Counted from the stretch's first letter, positions 18,342-29,582 are shown. The stretch is 64,000 nucleotides of DNA from Variovorax beijingensis (GCF_007828835.1 NZ_VIVL01000004.1:186001-250000), one strand, 5' to 3'. Program-made: numbers and translations. Notes: a model not told the origin generated them from the sequence alone.

Positions 18342-19387
18342 ACAAGCCGGCCGCCGCACTGGAGCGCGCAATTGCCGAATCGGACGGCATGGTGCAGCGC
18401 CGCGCCATCGCCAAGGCGATCACGCTGCTCGAATCGACCCGTGCCGATCACCGCGCGCAGGCCGACGAACTGCTCACCGCGCTTCTGCCGCGCACCGGCA
18501 AATCGTTCCGCCTCGGCATCTCGGGCGTGCCGGGCGTCGGCAAGTCGACCTTTATCGAGACGCTGGGCCTGCTGCTGATCGGCAAGGGGCATCGCGTGGC
18601 GGTGCTCACCATCGACCCCTCGTCCACCGTCTCGGGTGGCTCCATCCTCGGCGACAAGACGCGCATGGAGCACCTCTCGGTGCACGAGCGCGCCTACATC
18701 CGGCCCAGCCCGTCGAGCGGCACGCTCGGTGGCGTGGCCGAGAAGACGCGCGAGGCGATGCTGGTGTGCGAGGCCGCGGGCTACGACATCGTGATCGTCG
18801 AGACCGTGGGCGTGGGCCAGAGCGAAACGGCCGTGGCCGGCATGACCGACATGTTCGTGCTGATGCAGCTGCCCAACGCGGGCGACGACCTGCAGGCCAT
18901 CAAGAAGGGCGTGATGGAGCTGGCCGACCTCGTCGTCATCAACAAGGCCGACATCGACAAGGACGCCGCGACGCGCGCGCAGGCCCAGATCACTTCGGCG
19001 CTTCGCCTCTTCGGCCACCAGGGCAACCCGGAGCACGCGCATGCGGTGCACGACGCGCACAGCGGCACGGAGGTGCGCTTCTGGCTGCCCAAGGTGCTGC
19101 AGCTCAGCGCGTTGGCAGGCACGGGCGTCGATGCGTTCTGGGACGCCGTCACCCAATTCAGGCGACTGCAGACGGCCAATGGCAAGCTCGCCAGGCGCCG
19201 CGAGAAGCAGGCCACCGCGTGGATGTGGGAGCGCATCGACGCCGGGCTCAAGCACGCCTTCAGGCATCACCCGCAGGTGCGCGAGCTGCTACCCGAGCTC
19301 ACGCAGCAGGTGGCCGAGGGCGCGCTGCCTGCATCGACGGCGGCGCGCCAGCTGCTTGCGGCGGCCGCCATCACCGCCAGGCCATGA
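18335..19387 (+). CDS. meaB: Methylmalonyl-CoA mutase-associated GTPase MeaB (ArgK family)
   Basis: A 350-residue G3E-type GTPase that gates cofactor loading and protects the B12 mutase. It has Walker [10 protein letters not shown], the Mg-binding [20 protein letters not shown] region, ETVGVGQSE as switch II and NKAD for guanine. The start is GTG 18335, with GGAGG five bases upstream, overlapping the GNAT stop. Co-transcription with the mutase is typical of the family. Confidence 0.95.
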   Translation: MLNKPAAALERAIAESDGMVQRRAIAKAITLLESTRADHRAQADELLTALLPRTGKSFRLGISGVPGVGKSTFIETLGLLLIGKGHRVAVLTIDPSSTVSGGSILGDKTRMEHLSVHERAYIRPSPSSGTLGGVAEKTREAMLVCEAAGYDIVIVETVGVGQSETAVAGMTDMFVLMQLPNAGDDLQAIKKGVMELADLVVINKADIDKDAATRAQAQITSALRLFGHQGNPEHAHAVHDAHSGTEVRFWLPKVLQLSALAGTGVDAFWDAVTQFRRLQTANGKLARRREKQATAWMWERIDAGLKHAFRHHPQVRELLPELTQQVAEGALPASTAARQLLAAAAITARP

Positions 19388-19433
19388 CCAAGACCACAAA
19401 CGAAATTCAGGACCACAGCTTCGGAAGCACACC

Positions 19434-20978
<1,545 letters not shown>

Positions 20979-20983
20979 GCCGT

Positions 20984-21670
20984 ATGCGCAGCCACTACCC
21001 CCAGTTCCGCGAGGGTGCGGAACCTGGATTGGTGCCCAAGCTGGGCGGTCTGCCCTGGGGACTGCCCCGTCGTTTGTGGCCGGTCTGCCGCGAATGCAAT
21101 CGCGCCATGAGCCACCTCGCGCAGCTGCCGGCGGATGGCGACGCGCTGCCGCTCGCAGATGGCGAGGTGCTGTTCCTGTTCAAGTGCGAGTGGGACAGCA
21201 TCTGCAGTTTCTGGGAGCCCGACGGAGGCGCGAACGCCGCATTCGTCGTGCAGCGCGCCGAGCTGGGGACCGGGCCCACTGCGCCGCCTTCGGATCCTGC
21301 CGAAGGACCGCCCGCCTTGCTGCGCGAAATCTCCATCACGGGATGGCGTGCCGACGACGATGGCGCGCCTTCGGAACTCGAAGAGGCCTTCTACGACTAC
21401 CAGGCCCATTCCGAACTGCCGGAGGAGGTCGCGCACCCCCACGACTGGGCGAGCGCGTGGCGTACCAAGAGCGGCGGCGTGCCGTACTGGACGGCCAACG
21501 GCGCGCAGCAGATGCCCGCCGGGCGCCTGTTCCTGCAGATCGACAACTGGGTCGATCTTGCCGACGGCAGCACCGCCGAAGTGGCGAACTTCTGCTCCGA
21601 CGGTACGGCCTACGTGTTCGTCGACCGCGCGCAAGCGCCGCCGGTGTATTCGATGTTTATCAACCGCTGA
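20984..21670 (+). CDS. DUF1963/YwqG-like protein of unknown function
   Basis: A 228-residue acidic protein with no signal or membrane segment. The pattern KLGGLPWG...WPVCRECNRAMSHLAQLP resembles the opening of YwqG/DUF1963 proteins, where a CxxC pair stands before a conserved LAQ. Later it has a tryptophan-rich region and FLQIDNWVDL. Function is unknown. It is wedged between pccB and pccA with gaps of 5 and 19 bp, so it is co-transcribed with the carboxylase. The family assignment is tentative. Confidence 0.75.
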   Translation: MRSHYPQFREGAEPGLVPKLGGLPWGLPRRLWPVCRECNRAMSHLAQLPADGDALPLADGEVLFLFKCEWDSICSFWEPDGGANAAFVVQRAELGTGPTAPPSDPAEGPPALLREISITGWRADDDGAPSELEEAFYDYQAHSELPEEVAHPHDWASAWRTKSGGVPYWTANGAQQMPAGRLFLQIDNWVDLADGSTAEVANFCSDGTAYVFVDRAQAPPVYSMFINR

Positions 21671-21689
21671 GACCCCGCGGAGACCCTAG

Positions 21690-23738
21690 ATGTTCAAGAA
21701 AATACTCATTGCCAACCGCGGGGAAATCGCCTGCCGCGTGATCCAGACCGCGAAGAAGATGGGCATCCTCACCGTCGCCGTCTACTCCGACGCCGACAAG
21801 GAAGCCCGCCACGTCGAGCTGGCCGACGAGGCCGTGCACATCGGCGCCGCGCCCAGCCGCGAGAGCTACCTGCAGGCCGACCGCATCATCGCGGCCTGCA
21901 AGAAGACCGGCGCCGAGGCCGTGCATCCGGGCTACGGCTTCCTCTCGGAGAACGAAGCTTTCGCGCGCAAGGTCGAGGAGGAGGGCATCGCCTTCATCGG
22001 GCCGAAGCACTATTCGATCGCCGCCATGGGCGACAAGATCGCCTCCAAGAAGCTCGCGAACGAGGCCAAGGTCAACACCATCCCGGGCTGGAACGATGCC
22101 ATCGAGACGGCCGAGCGCGCGGTCGAGATCGCGAAGGACATCGGCTATCCGGTGATGATCAAGGCCTCGGCCGGCGGAGGCGGCAAGGGCCTGCGCGTGG
22201 CCTATAACGACAAGGAAGCTTTCGAGGGTTTCACCTCGTGCCGCAACGAGGCGCTCGCCAGCTTCGGCGACGATCGCGTGTTCATCGAGAAGTTCGTCGA
22301 GGAGCCGCGCCACATCGAGATCCAGGTGCTGGGCGACTCGCACGGCAACGTGATCTACCTGAACGAGCGCGAATGCTCGATCCAGCGCCGCCATCAGAAG
22401 GTGATCGAGGAGGCGCCGTCGCCCTTCATCAGCGATGCCACCCGCAAGGCGATGGGCGAGCAGGCTGTGCAGCTGGCCAAGGCCGTGAAATACCAGAGCG
22501 CGGGCACGGTGGAGTTCGTGGTCGGCAAGGACCAGAGCTTCTACTTTCTGGAGATGAACACGCGGCTGCAGGTGGAGCACCCGGTGACCGAATGCATCAC
22601 GGGGCTCGACCTGGTCGAACTGATGATCCGCGTGGCGGCCGGTGAAGAGTTGCCGCTTACGCAGGAGCAGGTCAAGCGCAACGGCTGGGCCATCGAGTGC
22701 CGCATCAATGCCGAAGATCCGTTCCGCAGCTTCCTGCCTTCGACCGGCCGCCTGGTGAAGTTCCAGCCGCCGGCCGAGACCATGTTCGCAAGCGACACCG
22801 AGCACCTGAACGGCGTGCGCGTGGACACCGGCGTGTACGACGGCGGCGAGATCCCGATGTACTACGACTCGATGATCGCCAAGCTCATCGTGCACGGCAA
22901 GGACCGTCAGCATGCGATTGCCCGCATGCGCGAGGCGCTCAACGGCTTCGTGATTCGCGGCATCAGCAGCAACATCCCGTTCCAGGCCGCGCTGCTCGCG
23001 CATCCGAAATTCGTGGCGGGCGACTTCAACACAGGCTTCATCGCCGAGCACTACGGCAAGGGCTTCCACGCCGAGGACGTGCCGCATGCCGATCCTTCGT
23101 TCCTGATTGCGCTCGCGGCCTATGTGCATCGCCGCTACCGCGCGCGCGCTTCGGGCATCAGCGGGCAGCTCGAAGGCCACGGCGTGAAGGTGGGCGAGCA
23201 GTTCGTGGTGGTGGAGCTGGGGCCGGAGGGCAAGCATGTGCACCATCCGGTGTCGGTCACCGATTTCCATGGCAAGACAGGCGCCAGCGCCGTGGCCGTG
23301 GGCGGCAAGAGCTACAAGATCGATAGCGGCTTTGCGCTCGGCGCCATCCGCGTGCAGGGCATGGTCAACGACCGGCCCTTCACCGCGCAGGTGGAGCGCG
23401 GGGCCGGCAAGAACCCGCTGGCGCTGCGCGTGTCGCACGACGGCACGCAGATCGAGGCGATGGTGCTGTCGCCCCTGGGGGCGCGCCTGCTCGAACTGAT
23501 GCCCTACAAGGCGCCGCCGGACCTGAGCAAGTTCCTGATGTCGCCGATGCCGGGCCTGCTGGTCGAGGTGTCGGTGCAGCCGGGGCAGCAGGTGCGCGCC
23601 GGCGAGAAGCTGGCCGTGATCGAGGCCATGAAGATGGAAAACGTGCTGTTCGCTTCGCAGGACGGCGTGGTGGGCAAGATTTCGGCGGAAAAGGGCGAAT
23701 CGCTCGCCGTCGATCAAATCATTCTGGAGTTCAACTGA
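21690..23738 (+). CDS. pccA: Propionyl-CoA carboxylase alpha chain (biotin carboxylase plus biotin carrier)
   Basis: A 682-residue biotin enzyme. Residues 1-450 form biotin carboxylase, with [17 protein letters not shown], the ATP-grasp loop [12 protein letters not shown] and [17 protein letters not shown] linker region follows, and the C-terminal carrier has EAMKMENVL, whose Lys is biotinylated. It carboxylates biotin with ATP and bicarbonate and hands CO2 to PccB. The stop overlaps the bioB ATG by one base (TGATG), linking it to local biotin synthesis. Confidence 0.95.
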   Translation: MFKKILIANRGEIACRVIQTAKKMGILTVAVYSDADKEARHVELADEAVHIGAAPSRESYLQADRIIAACKKTGAEAVHPGYGFLSENEAFARKVEEEGIAFIGPKHYSIAAMGDKIASKKLANEAKVNTIPGWNDAIETAERAVEIAKDIGYPVMIKASAGGGGKGLRVAYNDKEAFEGFTSCRNEALASFGDDRVFIEKFVEEPRHIEIQVLGDSHGNVIYLNERECSIQRRHQKVIEEAPSPFISDATRKAMGEQAVQLAKAVKYQSAGTVEFVVGKDQSFYFLEMNTRLQVEHPVTECITGLDLVELMIRVAAGEELPLTQEQVKRNGWAIECRINAEDPFRSFLPSTGRLVKFQPPAETMFASDTEHLNGVRVDTGVYDGGEIPMYYDSMIAKLIVHGKDRQHAIARMREALNGFVIRGISSNIPFQAALLAHPKFVAGDFNTGFIAEHYGKGFHAEDVPHADPSFLIALAAYVHRRYRARASGISGQLEGHGVKVGEQFVVVELGPEGKHVHHPVSVTDFHGKTGASAVAVGGKSYKIDSGFALGAIRVQGMVNDRPFTAQVERGAGKNPLALRVSHDGTQIEAMVLSPLGARLLELMPYKAPPDLSKFLMSPMPGLLVEVSVQPGQQVRAGEKLAVIEAMKMENVLFASQDGVVGKISAEKGESLAVDQIILEFN

Positions 23739-24766
23739 TGGGTGCCAACGACCTGCAACAAACGATCACGCTGCACCGGCCTGCGAAGGCCGAGGCGCCG
23801 CAAGGGCCATGGACGGTCGAAGCGATACAGGCGCTGCTCGACAAGCCGCTGATGGACCTGCTGTTCGAGGCGCAGACCGTGCACCGCCAGCACTTCCCGG
23901 AAGGCGACATCGAACTGGCGACGCTGCTCTCGGTCAAGACCGGTGGCTGTCCCGAGAACTGCGGCTACTGCCCGCAGTCGGCCGAGTTCGACACCGGCGT
24001 GAAGGCGCAGAAGCTCATGGAAGTCGACGAGGTGGTGCGCGCCGCGCAGGCCGCCAAGGACGCCGGCGCCACGCGCTTCTGCATGGGCGCCGCATGGCGC
24101 GCGCCGAAGGACCGCGACGTCGAGAAGGTGGCGGTGCTGGTCGAGGCCGTGAAGGGGCTGGGCCTGCAGACCTGCGCCACGCTCGGCATGCTGGAGCCGC
24201 ACCACGCGCACCAGCTCAAGGCCGCGGGCCTGGACTACTACAACCACAACCTCGACACCGCGCCCGAGTACTACACCGACGTGGTCGACACGCGCACCTA
24301 CCAGGACCGGCTCGACACCCTGGCCCATGTGCGCAGCGCCGGCATCAGCGTGTGCTGCGGCGGCATCGTCGGCATGGGCGAGGCGCCGGTGCACCGCGCG
24401 GGGCTGATCGCGCAGCTGGCCAACCTGGATCCGTACCCGGAGTCGGTGCCGATCAACAGCCTGGTACGCGTGCCGGGCACACCACTGGCCGACTCGGAGC
24501 CGGTCGATCCCTTCGACTTCGTGCGCATGATCGCGGTCGCGCGCATCACGATGCCGACGGCTCGCGTGCGGCTCTCGGCCGGGCGCCAGCAGATGGGCGA
24601 TGCGGTGCAGGCGCTGTGCTTCATGGCCGGCGCGAATTCGATCTTCTACGGCGACAAGCTGCTGGTCACCGGCAACCCCGACGTCGAGGCCGACACGGTG
24701 CTGCTACGCAAGCTCGGGCTCAATGCGCGGCAGGTGCAGGAACAGCCCGAAGGTTGCGCCGCATGA
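23738..24766 (+). CDS. bioB: Biotin synthase
   Basis: A 342-residue radical SAM enzyme that inserts sulfur into dethiobiotin. The SAM cluster motif [11 protein letters not shown] (CxxxCxxC) is near residue 72. The conserved YYNHNLDT follows, and the auxiliary [2Fe-2S] cluster residues lie in [17 protein letters not shown] and the Arg in ARVRLSAGR. It is coupled to pccA by a one-base overlap and to the next gene by ATGA. The rest of the bio pathway is not here; its position suggests biotin supply matched to carboxylase synthesis. Confidence 0.95.
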   Translation: MGANDLQQTITLHRPAKAEAPQGPWTVEAIQALLDKPLMDLLFEAQTVHRQHFPEGDIELATLLSVKTGGCPENCGYCPQSAEFDTGVKAQKLMEVDEVVRAAQAAKDAGATRFCMGAAWRAPKDRDVEKVAVLVEAVKGLGLQTCATLGMLEPHHAHQLKAAGLDYYNHNLDTAPEYYTDVVDTRTYQDRLDTLAHVRSAGISVCCGGIVGMGEAPVHRAGLIAQLANLDPYPESVPINSLVRVPGTPLADSEPVDPFDFVRMIAVARITMPTARVRLSAGRQQMGDAVQALCFMAGANSIFYGDKLLVTGNPDVEADTVLLRKLGLNARQVQEQPEGCAA

Positions 24767-25254
24767 CCACCGCCGCCGCACGCCCCTTCAAGGTCCTGGG
24801 CATCCAGCAGATCGCCATCGGCGGACCCGACAAGCTGCGCCTGCAGAAGCTCTGGGTCGACATGCTGGGGCTCGAAGTCACAGGCACCTTCAAGAGCGAG
24901 CGCGAGAACGTCGACGAGGACATCTGTTCGATGGGCAGCGGGCCCTTCAAGGTCGAGGTCGACCTGATGCAGCCGCTGGACGCCGAGAAGAAGCCGGCCG
25001 TTCACGCCACGCCGCTCAACCATGTGGGCCTGTGGATCGACGACCTGCCCAGGGCCGTCGAGTGGCTCACTGCGCAGGGCGTGCGCTTTGCGCCCGGCGG
25101 CATCCGCAAGGGCGCGGCGGGTTTCGACATCTGCTTCCTGCACCCGAAGGCGAACGACGAGTTTCCGATCGCGGGCGAGGGCGTGCTGATCGAGATGGTG
25201 CAGGCGCCGCCCGAGGTGGTGGCGGCCTTCAGCGCGCTGGCCGCTACGCGTTAA
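24763..25254 (+). CDS. VOC-family protein, candidate methylmalonyl-CoA epimerase
   Basis: A 163-residue glyoxalase-fold protein with two beta-alpha modules. The second module has [17 protein letters not shown] and LIEMVQAP, all like methylmalonyl-CoA epimerase. In the first module the metal-ligand His position of the family reads Gln (GIQQIAIGG), an unusual feature that leaves activity open. The pathway from PccAB to mutase needs an epimerase, and this is the only candidate in the operon. The ATG overlaps the bioB stop; the 3' end overlaps the convergent Lrp gene by 11 bp. Confidence 0.75.
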   Translation: MTTAAARPFKVLGIQQIAIGGPDKLRLQKLWVDMLGLEVTGTFKSERENVDEDICSMGSGPFKVEVDLMQPLDAEKKPAVHATPLNHVGLWIDDLPRAVEWLTAQGVRFAPGGIRKGAAGFDICFLHPKANDEFPIAGEGVLIEMVQAPPEVVAAFSALAATR

Positions 25255-25741
25255 GTACTTTCTTGATCGGCGGCCTGACGTCCGAACGCTGAGGCGGCAG
25301 CATCGGCTGATGCTCGCGCGCCGGGTTCAGGATGATCGAGGTCGCCGTCTCGGTGAGGATGCAGAACTTGGTGACCACCGCATCGAGGTGGCTCACGTCG
25401 ATCACCGCGATCTCGAGGATCCAGCTGTCGTCGCCGGTCACGTTGTAGGCATTGACGCATTCGGGCGTCTGCTGCACCAGTTCCACCACGCGCGCGTAGT
25501 CGGCGCGGCCCACGCGGATGATCGCGCGGATGCCATAGCCGAGCTTGCCGAGGTTCACGGTGGCGCGGTAGCCGCTGATCACGCCCGCGGCCTCCAGCTT
25601 CTTCACGCGTTCGGTCACGGCCGGCTGGCTCAGGTGCACGCGGCGGCCGAGTTCGGCCATGGTGAGCCGCGCATCGGCCTGCAGTTCGGCCAGGATGCGG
25701 GTGTCGTGGGCATCCAGCGCGGGGTTCAAGGTGAAGTCCAT
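25244..25741 (-). CDS. Lrp/AsnC-family transcriptional regulator
   Basis: A 165-residue regulator with the AsnC-type helix-turn-helix ([33 protein letters not shown]) at the N-terminus and a RAM effector domain ([24 protein letters not shown]) at the C-terminus. It is divergent from an EamA exporter gene, as is common for Lrp-like regulators of amino-acid efflux. Its 3' end overlaps the VOC gene on the other strand. Confidence 0.9.
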   Translation of the reverse strand: MDFTLNPALDAHDTRILAELQADARLTMAELGRRVHLSQPAVTERVKKLEAAGVISGYRATVNLGKLGYGIRAIIRVGRADYARVVELVQQTPECVNAYNVTGDDSWILEIAVIDVSHLDAVVTKFCILTETATSIILNPAREHQPMLPPQRSDVRPPIKKVLNA

Positions 25742-25759
25742 GCAACTCCTTCAAATTGA

Positions 25760-25840
25760 CGGTATGGAGCGAAAAGAACCATGAGATATGCATGGTTGTG
25801 AAAGGATCGCTTTCATACCATGGACGGCGTTTCCATACCG
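25760..25840. promoter_or_regulatory. Array of Lrp-type boxes in the lrp/eamA divergent promoter
   Basis: CGGTATGGA (25760-25768) and its exact reverse complement TCCATACCG (25832-25840) flank the region. Between them is a perfect inverted repeat, ACCATG-N7-CATGGT (25778-25796), and a further CATACCATGG (25814-25823). Repeated half-sites at roughly helical spacing fit multimeric Lrp binding. That the neighbouring Lrp protein binds here is inferred. Confidence 0.5.
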
Positions 25841-25856
25841 ACAAGACAACATCCCC

Positions 25857-26783
25857 ATGCCCACTCTCGCGTCCCCCGCCCAAGCTGCATCCGGTTCCGC
25901 GCGCACCGCGCTGCCGCCGCTGCTGTGGCTCTGCCTGGCCGCCACCTGGCTGGTCTGGGGCTCGACCTATCTGGCGATCAAGTACGCGCTGATCAGCTTT
26001 GCGCCCTTTCTCCAGATGGGCTCGCGTTTCCTGTTCGCGGGCGTGCTGCTCGCCGCCTGGATGCGCTGGCGCGGCGCGGCCTGGCCCTCGCGCCTGCAGT
26101 GGCGCAATGCGCTCGTGGTCGGCACGTTGATGCTGGGCGGCGGCATGGGCGGCACGGCCCATGCCGAGCTGTCGATCGGTTCCGGTCTGGTGGTGGCCTT
26201 CATCGCGGTGGTGCCGCTGCTGATCGCGCTGCTCAACCTGATCTGGGGCGTGAAGCCGACGCGGCTGGAGGCGGCGGGCATCGCGCTCGGGCTCATCGGC
26301 GTGCTGATGCTGACGCAGGGCAGCGGCTTCCAGTCGTCGCCCGCGGGCCTGGTGGCGATTTCCATTGCCTGCATCTGCTGGTCGATGGGCAGCGTGCTGA
26401 GCCAGCGCAGCCTGCCGCTCGCGCCCGGCGCGATGGGCTTCGCAAGCGAAATGATCTGCGGCGGCGTGGTGCTGCTGATGCTCTCGGCGCTCTCGGGCGA
26501 ACAGCTGGTGTGGCCGCCGCAGCCCGAGGCCGCTGCGGCCTGGCTGTACCTCGTGGTGTTCGGCTCGCTGATCGCGTTCAATGCCTACATGGTGCTGCTG
26601 GCGAAAGCACCCGCCGCCTTGGCCGCGAGCTACACCTTCGTCAATCCGGTGATCGCGATGCTGCTGGGCGTGTGGATTGCCAACGAGACCGTCACGCGTT
26701 TCGAGTGGTATGCGGTGGCCGTGGTGCTGGCCGGTGTCTTGCTGCTGCTCTTCAAGCGCCCGCAGAAGGCGCAAGAAAACTGA
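25857..26783 (+). CDS. EamA/DMT-family transporter (RhaT/YedA-like)
   Basis: A 308-residue membrane protein with about ten hydrophobic helices in two EamA repeats; the first begins LAATWLVWGSTYLAIKYAL and the second at ISIACICWSMGSVLSQ. Members export amino acids or other metabolites, but the substrate is not shown. Divergent transcription from an Lrp-type regulator favours an amino-acid-like solute. ATG 25857 gives the standard length; longer upstream reading runs through the putative operator array. Confidence 0.87.
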   Translation: MPTLASPAQAASGSARTALPPLLWLCLAATWLVWGSTYLAIKYALISFAPFLQMGSRFLFAGVLLAAWMRWRGAAWPSRLQWRNALVVGTLMLGGGMGGTAHAELSIGSGLVVAFIAVVPLLIALLNLIWGVKPTRLEAAGIALGLIGVLMLTQGSGFQSSPAGLVAISIACICWSMGSVLSQRSLPLAPGAMGFASEMICGGVVLLMLSALSGEQLVWPPQPEAAAAWLYLVVFGSLIAFNAYMVLLAKAPAALAASYTFVNPVIAMLLGVWIANETVTRFEWYAVAVVLAGVLLLLFKRPQKAQEN

Positions 26784-26795
26784 ACCCCGCGCCGT

Positions 26796-27434
26796 TCAGG
26801 TGCCCGGACGGCGCCAGAAGGCCAGCGTGGCCGCCAACAGCCACATGCCGGCCGCGCAGCTGCGGTTCAGCGCCCTGAGGCCGCGGCGCGAAAGCCAGCG
26901 CACGGCCTGTGTTCCGGCGGCCGCATAGGCCAGCATCACGCAGGTGTCGAGCGCCACGAAGATCGAGCCGAGCAGCAGGTACTGCGCGCCCTGCGGCCGG
27001 GTGATGTCGATGAACTGCGGCAGGAAGGCCGCGAAGAACAGCACGGTCTTGGGGTTCGACAGCGCCACGAGCAGGCTGCGCATGAGCGCGACGCGGCCGT
27101 GCGGGCGGACCTCGATGGCCGACTTGGCCAGCGCCGCGCCGAGGTCGGCCGCTTCGCTGCGCCACAGCTTGACGCCGAGCCAGATCAGGTAGGCGACACC
27201 CGCCGCACGGATCGCATTGAAGAGCAATTCCGATGCGGCGAGCAGCGAACCGAGTCCGAGCGCTACCACCGCGATCAGCGTGACACTCCCGAGCGACGCG
27301 CCGGCAATGCCCCAACTCGCGCGGCGCATGCCGCCGTCGATGCCGTTGGACAGCGCCAGCAGCATCGTCGGGCCGGGGATCACGGCCAGGGCGAGCGAGG
27401 CGACGACGTAGATGAGCAGGGTGTCGAGGGTCAT
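26796..27434 (-). CDS. LysE/RhtB-family transporter
   Basis: A 212-residue protein with about six membrane helices and the RhtB/LysE opening VIPGPTMLLALSNGI (conserved PGP), then the middle motif LVALSNPKTVLFFAAFLPQF. The family exports amino acids, especially lysine, homoserine and threonine. The ATG overlaps the stop of the rnfB-like gene (ATGA), so it is translated as part of a phaZ-rnfB-lysE unit. Confidence 0.88.
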   Translation of the reverse strand: MTLDTLLIYVVASLALAVIPGPTMLLALSNGIDGGMRRASWGIAGASLGSVTLIAVVALGLGSLLAASELLFNAIRAAGVAYLIWLGVKLWRSEAADLGAALAKSAIEVRPHGRVALMRSLLVALSNPKTVLFFAAFLPQFIDITRPQGAQYLLLGSIFVALDTCVMLAYAAAGTQAVRWLSRRGLRALNRSCAAGMWLLAATLAFWRRPGT

Positions 27435-28069
27435 GGCTTGGCGGCGGGTGGACGTTGCTGTTGAGAGGCGGCGCGGGCGCGTGCCAGCGCGGCTTCGACG
27501 ATGGAGCGCTTGCGCGTATCGGCGGCCTGCGGCTGCGCGACGGCGGGCGCTTCTTGCTCGCCCTTGCACTTGTCCGCGCGGCGGTGCTCGCCATGCAGCT
27601 TGTAGCGCCGCAGCGCGGCCTCGGCCTGGGCCTGCGACCAGGCCTGCCAGCCGCTGCGGCCCGGCGTCTCGACTTCGAGCGAGATGCAATCGACAGGGCA
27701 GGCCGGAATGCAGAGCTCGCAGCCCGTGCAGTGTGCTTCGATCACGGTGTGCATGCGCTTGTGGATGCCCACGATGGCGTCGGTCGGGCAGGCATCGAGG
27801 CAGAGCGTGCAGCCGATGCACCAGGCTTCGTCGATGACCGCCATGGCGCGCGGGCCTTCGGTGCCGAACTGCGGGTCGAGCGGAAGCGCCTCGCGGCCGG
27901 TGAGCCGCGCCAGCCTGGCCACGCCTTCGGCGCCGCCGGGCGGGCACTGGTTGATGCCCGCGTTGCCGTCGGCCACGGCTTGCGCATAGCCGGCGCAGTC
28001 GGGGTAGCCGCAACGTGTGCACTGCGTCTGCGGCAGTGCATCGTGGATGCGTGCGGCCAGTCCGTTCAC
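27431..28069 (-). CDS. RnfB-like ferredoxin protein without membrane anchor
   Basis: A 212-residue iron-sulfur protein. The first cluster motif is CTRCGYPDCAGY...CPPGG as in RnfB, followed by two 4Fe-4S ferredoxin motifs, CIGCTLCLDACP and CTGCELCIPACP. RnfB of Rnf complexes starts with a membrane helix, which is missing here, and no rnfA, C, D, G or E lies nearby. It may be a soluble electron carrier. The GTG start overlaps the phaZ stop (GTGA). The C-terminal 70 residues are charged and Ala-rich, probably disordered. Confidence 0.85.
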   Translation of the reverse strand: MNGLAARIHDALPQTQCTRCGYPDCAGYAQAVADGNAGINQCPPGGAEGVARLARLTGREALPLDPQFGTEGPRAMAVIDEAWCIGCTLCLDACPTDAIVGIHKRMHTVIEAHCTGCELCIPACPVDCISLEVETPGRSGWQAWSQAQAEAALRRYKLHGEHRRADKCKGEQEAPAVAQPQAADTRKRSIVEAALARARAASQQQRPPAAKP

Positions 28070-29481
28070 TTCCTGCGTGCCGCGGGCTTCTTGGCGGGGG
28101 CAGCCGCCACCGCTTTCCTGGCCGAGGTGCTCTTCGTGGCTGCAACGGCCGCCGTGTTCCGGCCCGGCTTGATCCGGTCTTCGGCCGGCAGGCTTTCGCG
28201 TACGCCGGCGCGGCGCTGGGGCTGGTCGTGGGCCGCGATGAATTTCTGCACCTTGGGGTAGACCAGTTCGCGCCAGCGGCGGCCGCTGAAGATGCCGTAG
28301 TGGCCCGCGCCCTTGACTTCATAGTGCTCGCGCTGCGAATCGGCAATGCCGGTGCACAGGCTGTGCGCGGCCTCGGTCTGGCCCGAGCCCGAAATGTCGT
28401 CGAGCTCGCCCTCGACCGTGAGCAGGGCGGTCGAATGGATGTCCTGCGGACGCACGCGCTCGATCTGGCCCTTCGGGTTCCTGACGTCCCAGGTGCCGTT
28501 CACGAGCTCGAACTCCTGGAACACGGTGCGGATGGTGTCCAGGTAGTAGTCGGCGTCCATGTCGAGCACGGCGTTGTACTCGTCGTAGAACTTGCGGTGG
28601 GCCTCGGCGCTGGCGTCGTCGCCCTTGATGAGGTCCTTGAAGTAGTCGTAGTGGCTGGAGGCGTGGCGGTCGGGGTTCATGGCCACGAAGCCCGTGTGCT
28701 GCAGGAAGCCTGGGTACACGCGGCGGCCTTCGCCCGGGAAGCCCTGCGGCACGCGGTAGATCACGTTGTTCTCGAACCACTCGAAGCTCTTGTTCATCGC
28801 AAGGTTGTTCACCGCGGTGGGCGACTTGCGCGCATCGATCGGGCCGCCCATCATCGTCATGGTGAGGGGCAGCGGCTCGCCGCGGCTCGCCATCAGCGAC
28901 ACGGCGGCCAGCACCGGCACGGTCGGCTGGCACACGCTCACGACGTGGCAGTTTCCGTATTCGGCCTGCAGGCGGCGGATGAATTCCTGCACGTAGTTGA
29001 TGTAGTCGTCCAGGTGGAACTCGCCTTCCGACAGCGGCACGAGGCGCGCATTCTTCCAGTCGGTGATGTAGACCTTGTGGTCCTGCAGCATGGTGCGCAC
29101 CGTGTCGCGCAGCAGCGTGGCGTAGTGGCCCGACAGCGGCGCCACGACCAGCACGACGGGCTGGCTCTTGAGCGTCTTGAGGATGTGCGGCTCGTCGGTG
29201 AAGCGCTTGAAGCGGCGCAGCTCGCAGAAGGGCTTGTCGAGTTCGACGGCCTCCTGGATGACCACGTCTTCGCCCTCGACCTTCACGGACTTGATGTTGA
29301 ACTCGGGCTTCTCGTAGTCCTTGCCCAGGCGATAGAGCAGGTCGTAGCCCGCAGCCATGCGCTGGGCCATGGGCAGCTGGCCCCACACCGCGCCCTGGCC
29401 ATAAAGCTTGGAAGCCGCTTGCGCGAAGTCCGAGAACGGCTCCATGAGGGAACGCTGGGCTTCGTAGAGTTGATAGAGCAT
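28066..29481 (-). CDS. phaZ: Intracellular polyhydroxybutyrate depolymerase
   Basis: A 471-residue enzyme of the PhaZ family that mobilises stored PHB granules. It has the N-terminal MLYQLYEAQRSLMEPF, the nucleophile region VSVCQPTVPVLAA with Cys in the lipase-box position, TMMGGPIDAR, and the catalytic His in VKGAGHYGIFSG. The C-terminal tail of about 40 residues is rich in Ala, Lys and Pro and may bind the granule or DNA. Two downstream genes are coupled to it. A TGCA palindrome lies 22 bp upstream of the ATG. Confidence 0.92.
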   Translation of the reverse strand: MLYQLYEAQRSLMEPFSDFAQAASKLYGQGAVWGQLPMAQRMAAGYDLLYRLGKDYEKPEFNIKSVKVEGEDVVIQEAVELDKPFCELRRFKRFTDEPHILKTLKSQPVVLVVAPLSGHYATLLRDTVRTMLQDHKVYITDWKNARLVPLSEGEFHLDDYINYVQEFIRRLQAEYGNCHVVSVCQPTVPVLAAVSLMASRGEPLPLTMTMMGGPIDARKSPTAVNNLAMNKSFEWFENNVIYRVPQGFPGEGRRVYPGFLQHTGFVAMNPDRHASSHYDYFKDLIKGDDASAEAHRKFYDEYNAVLDMDADYYLDTIRTVFQEFELVNGTWDVRNPKGQIERVRPQDIHSTALLTVEGELDDISGSGQTEAAHSLCTGIADSQREHYEVKGAGHYGIFSGRRWRELVYPKVQKFIAAHDQPQRRAGVRESLPAEDRIKPGRNTAAVAATKSTSARKAVAAAPAKKPAARRK

Positions 29482-29502
29482 CGCTGGTCTTGGAGTGGAA
29501 TG

Positions 29503-29513
29503 TTGCAATGCAA
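29503..29513. promoter_or_regulatory. TTGCAATGCAA palindrome, candidate PhaR-type site
   Basis: A near-perfect palindrome (TTGCA-A-TGCAA) 22-32 bp before phaZ. PHB regulators of the PhaR type bind TGCA-containing palindromes at phasin and pha promoters, so it could couple phaZ expression to granule state. The assignment rests on resemblance only. Confidence 0.4.
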
Positions 29514-29558
29514 TATATCAGCGCATTCGCTGACTTGCAGGGGGCCTAACCCCTACAT

Positions 29559-29582
29559 CGGCCCTGCCAGAAGGGCCGTTTT
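29559..29582 (+). terminator. GC hairpin followed by four T, phaZ upstream region
   Basis: CGGCCC-N8-GGGCCG followed by TTTT, read on the plus strand. It lies between the convergent-free 3' end of the aminotransferase gene (minus) and the phaZ promoter. No plus-strand gene ends here, so on the minus strand it would act as a stem-loop after the aminotransferase stop without a T-run. The rest of the 156-bp gap shows no other gene. Confidence 0.35.

Noticed and set aside
27431-28069. A complete Rnf electron-transport complex
   Set aside because: Only the RnfB-like protein is present and it lacks the membrane helix; no other rnf gene is in the window.
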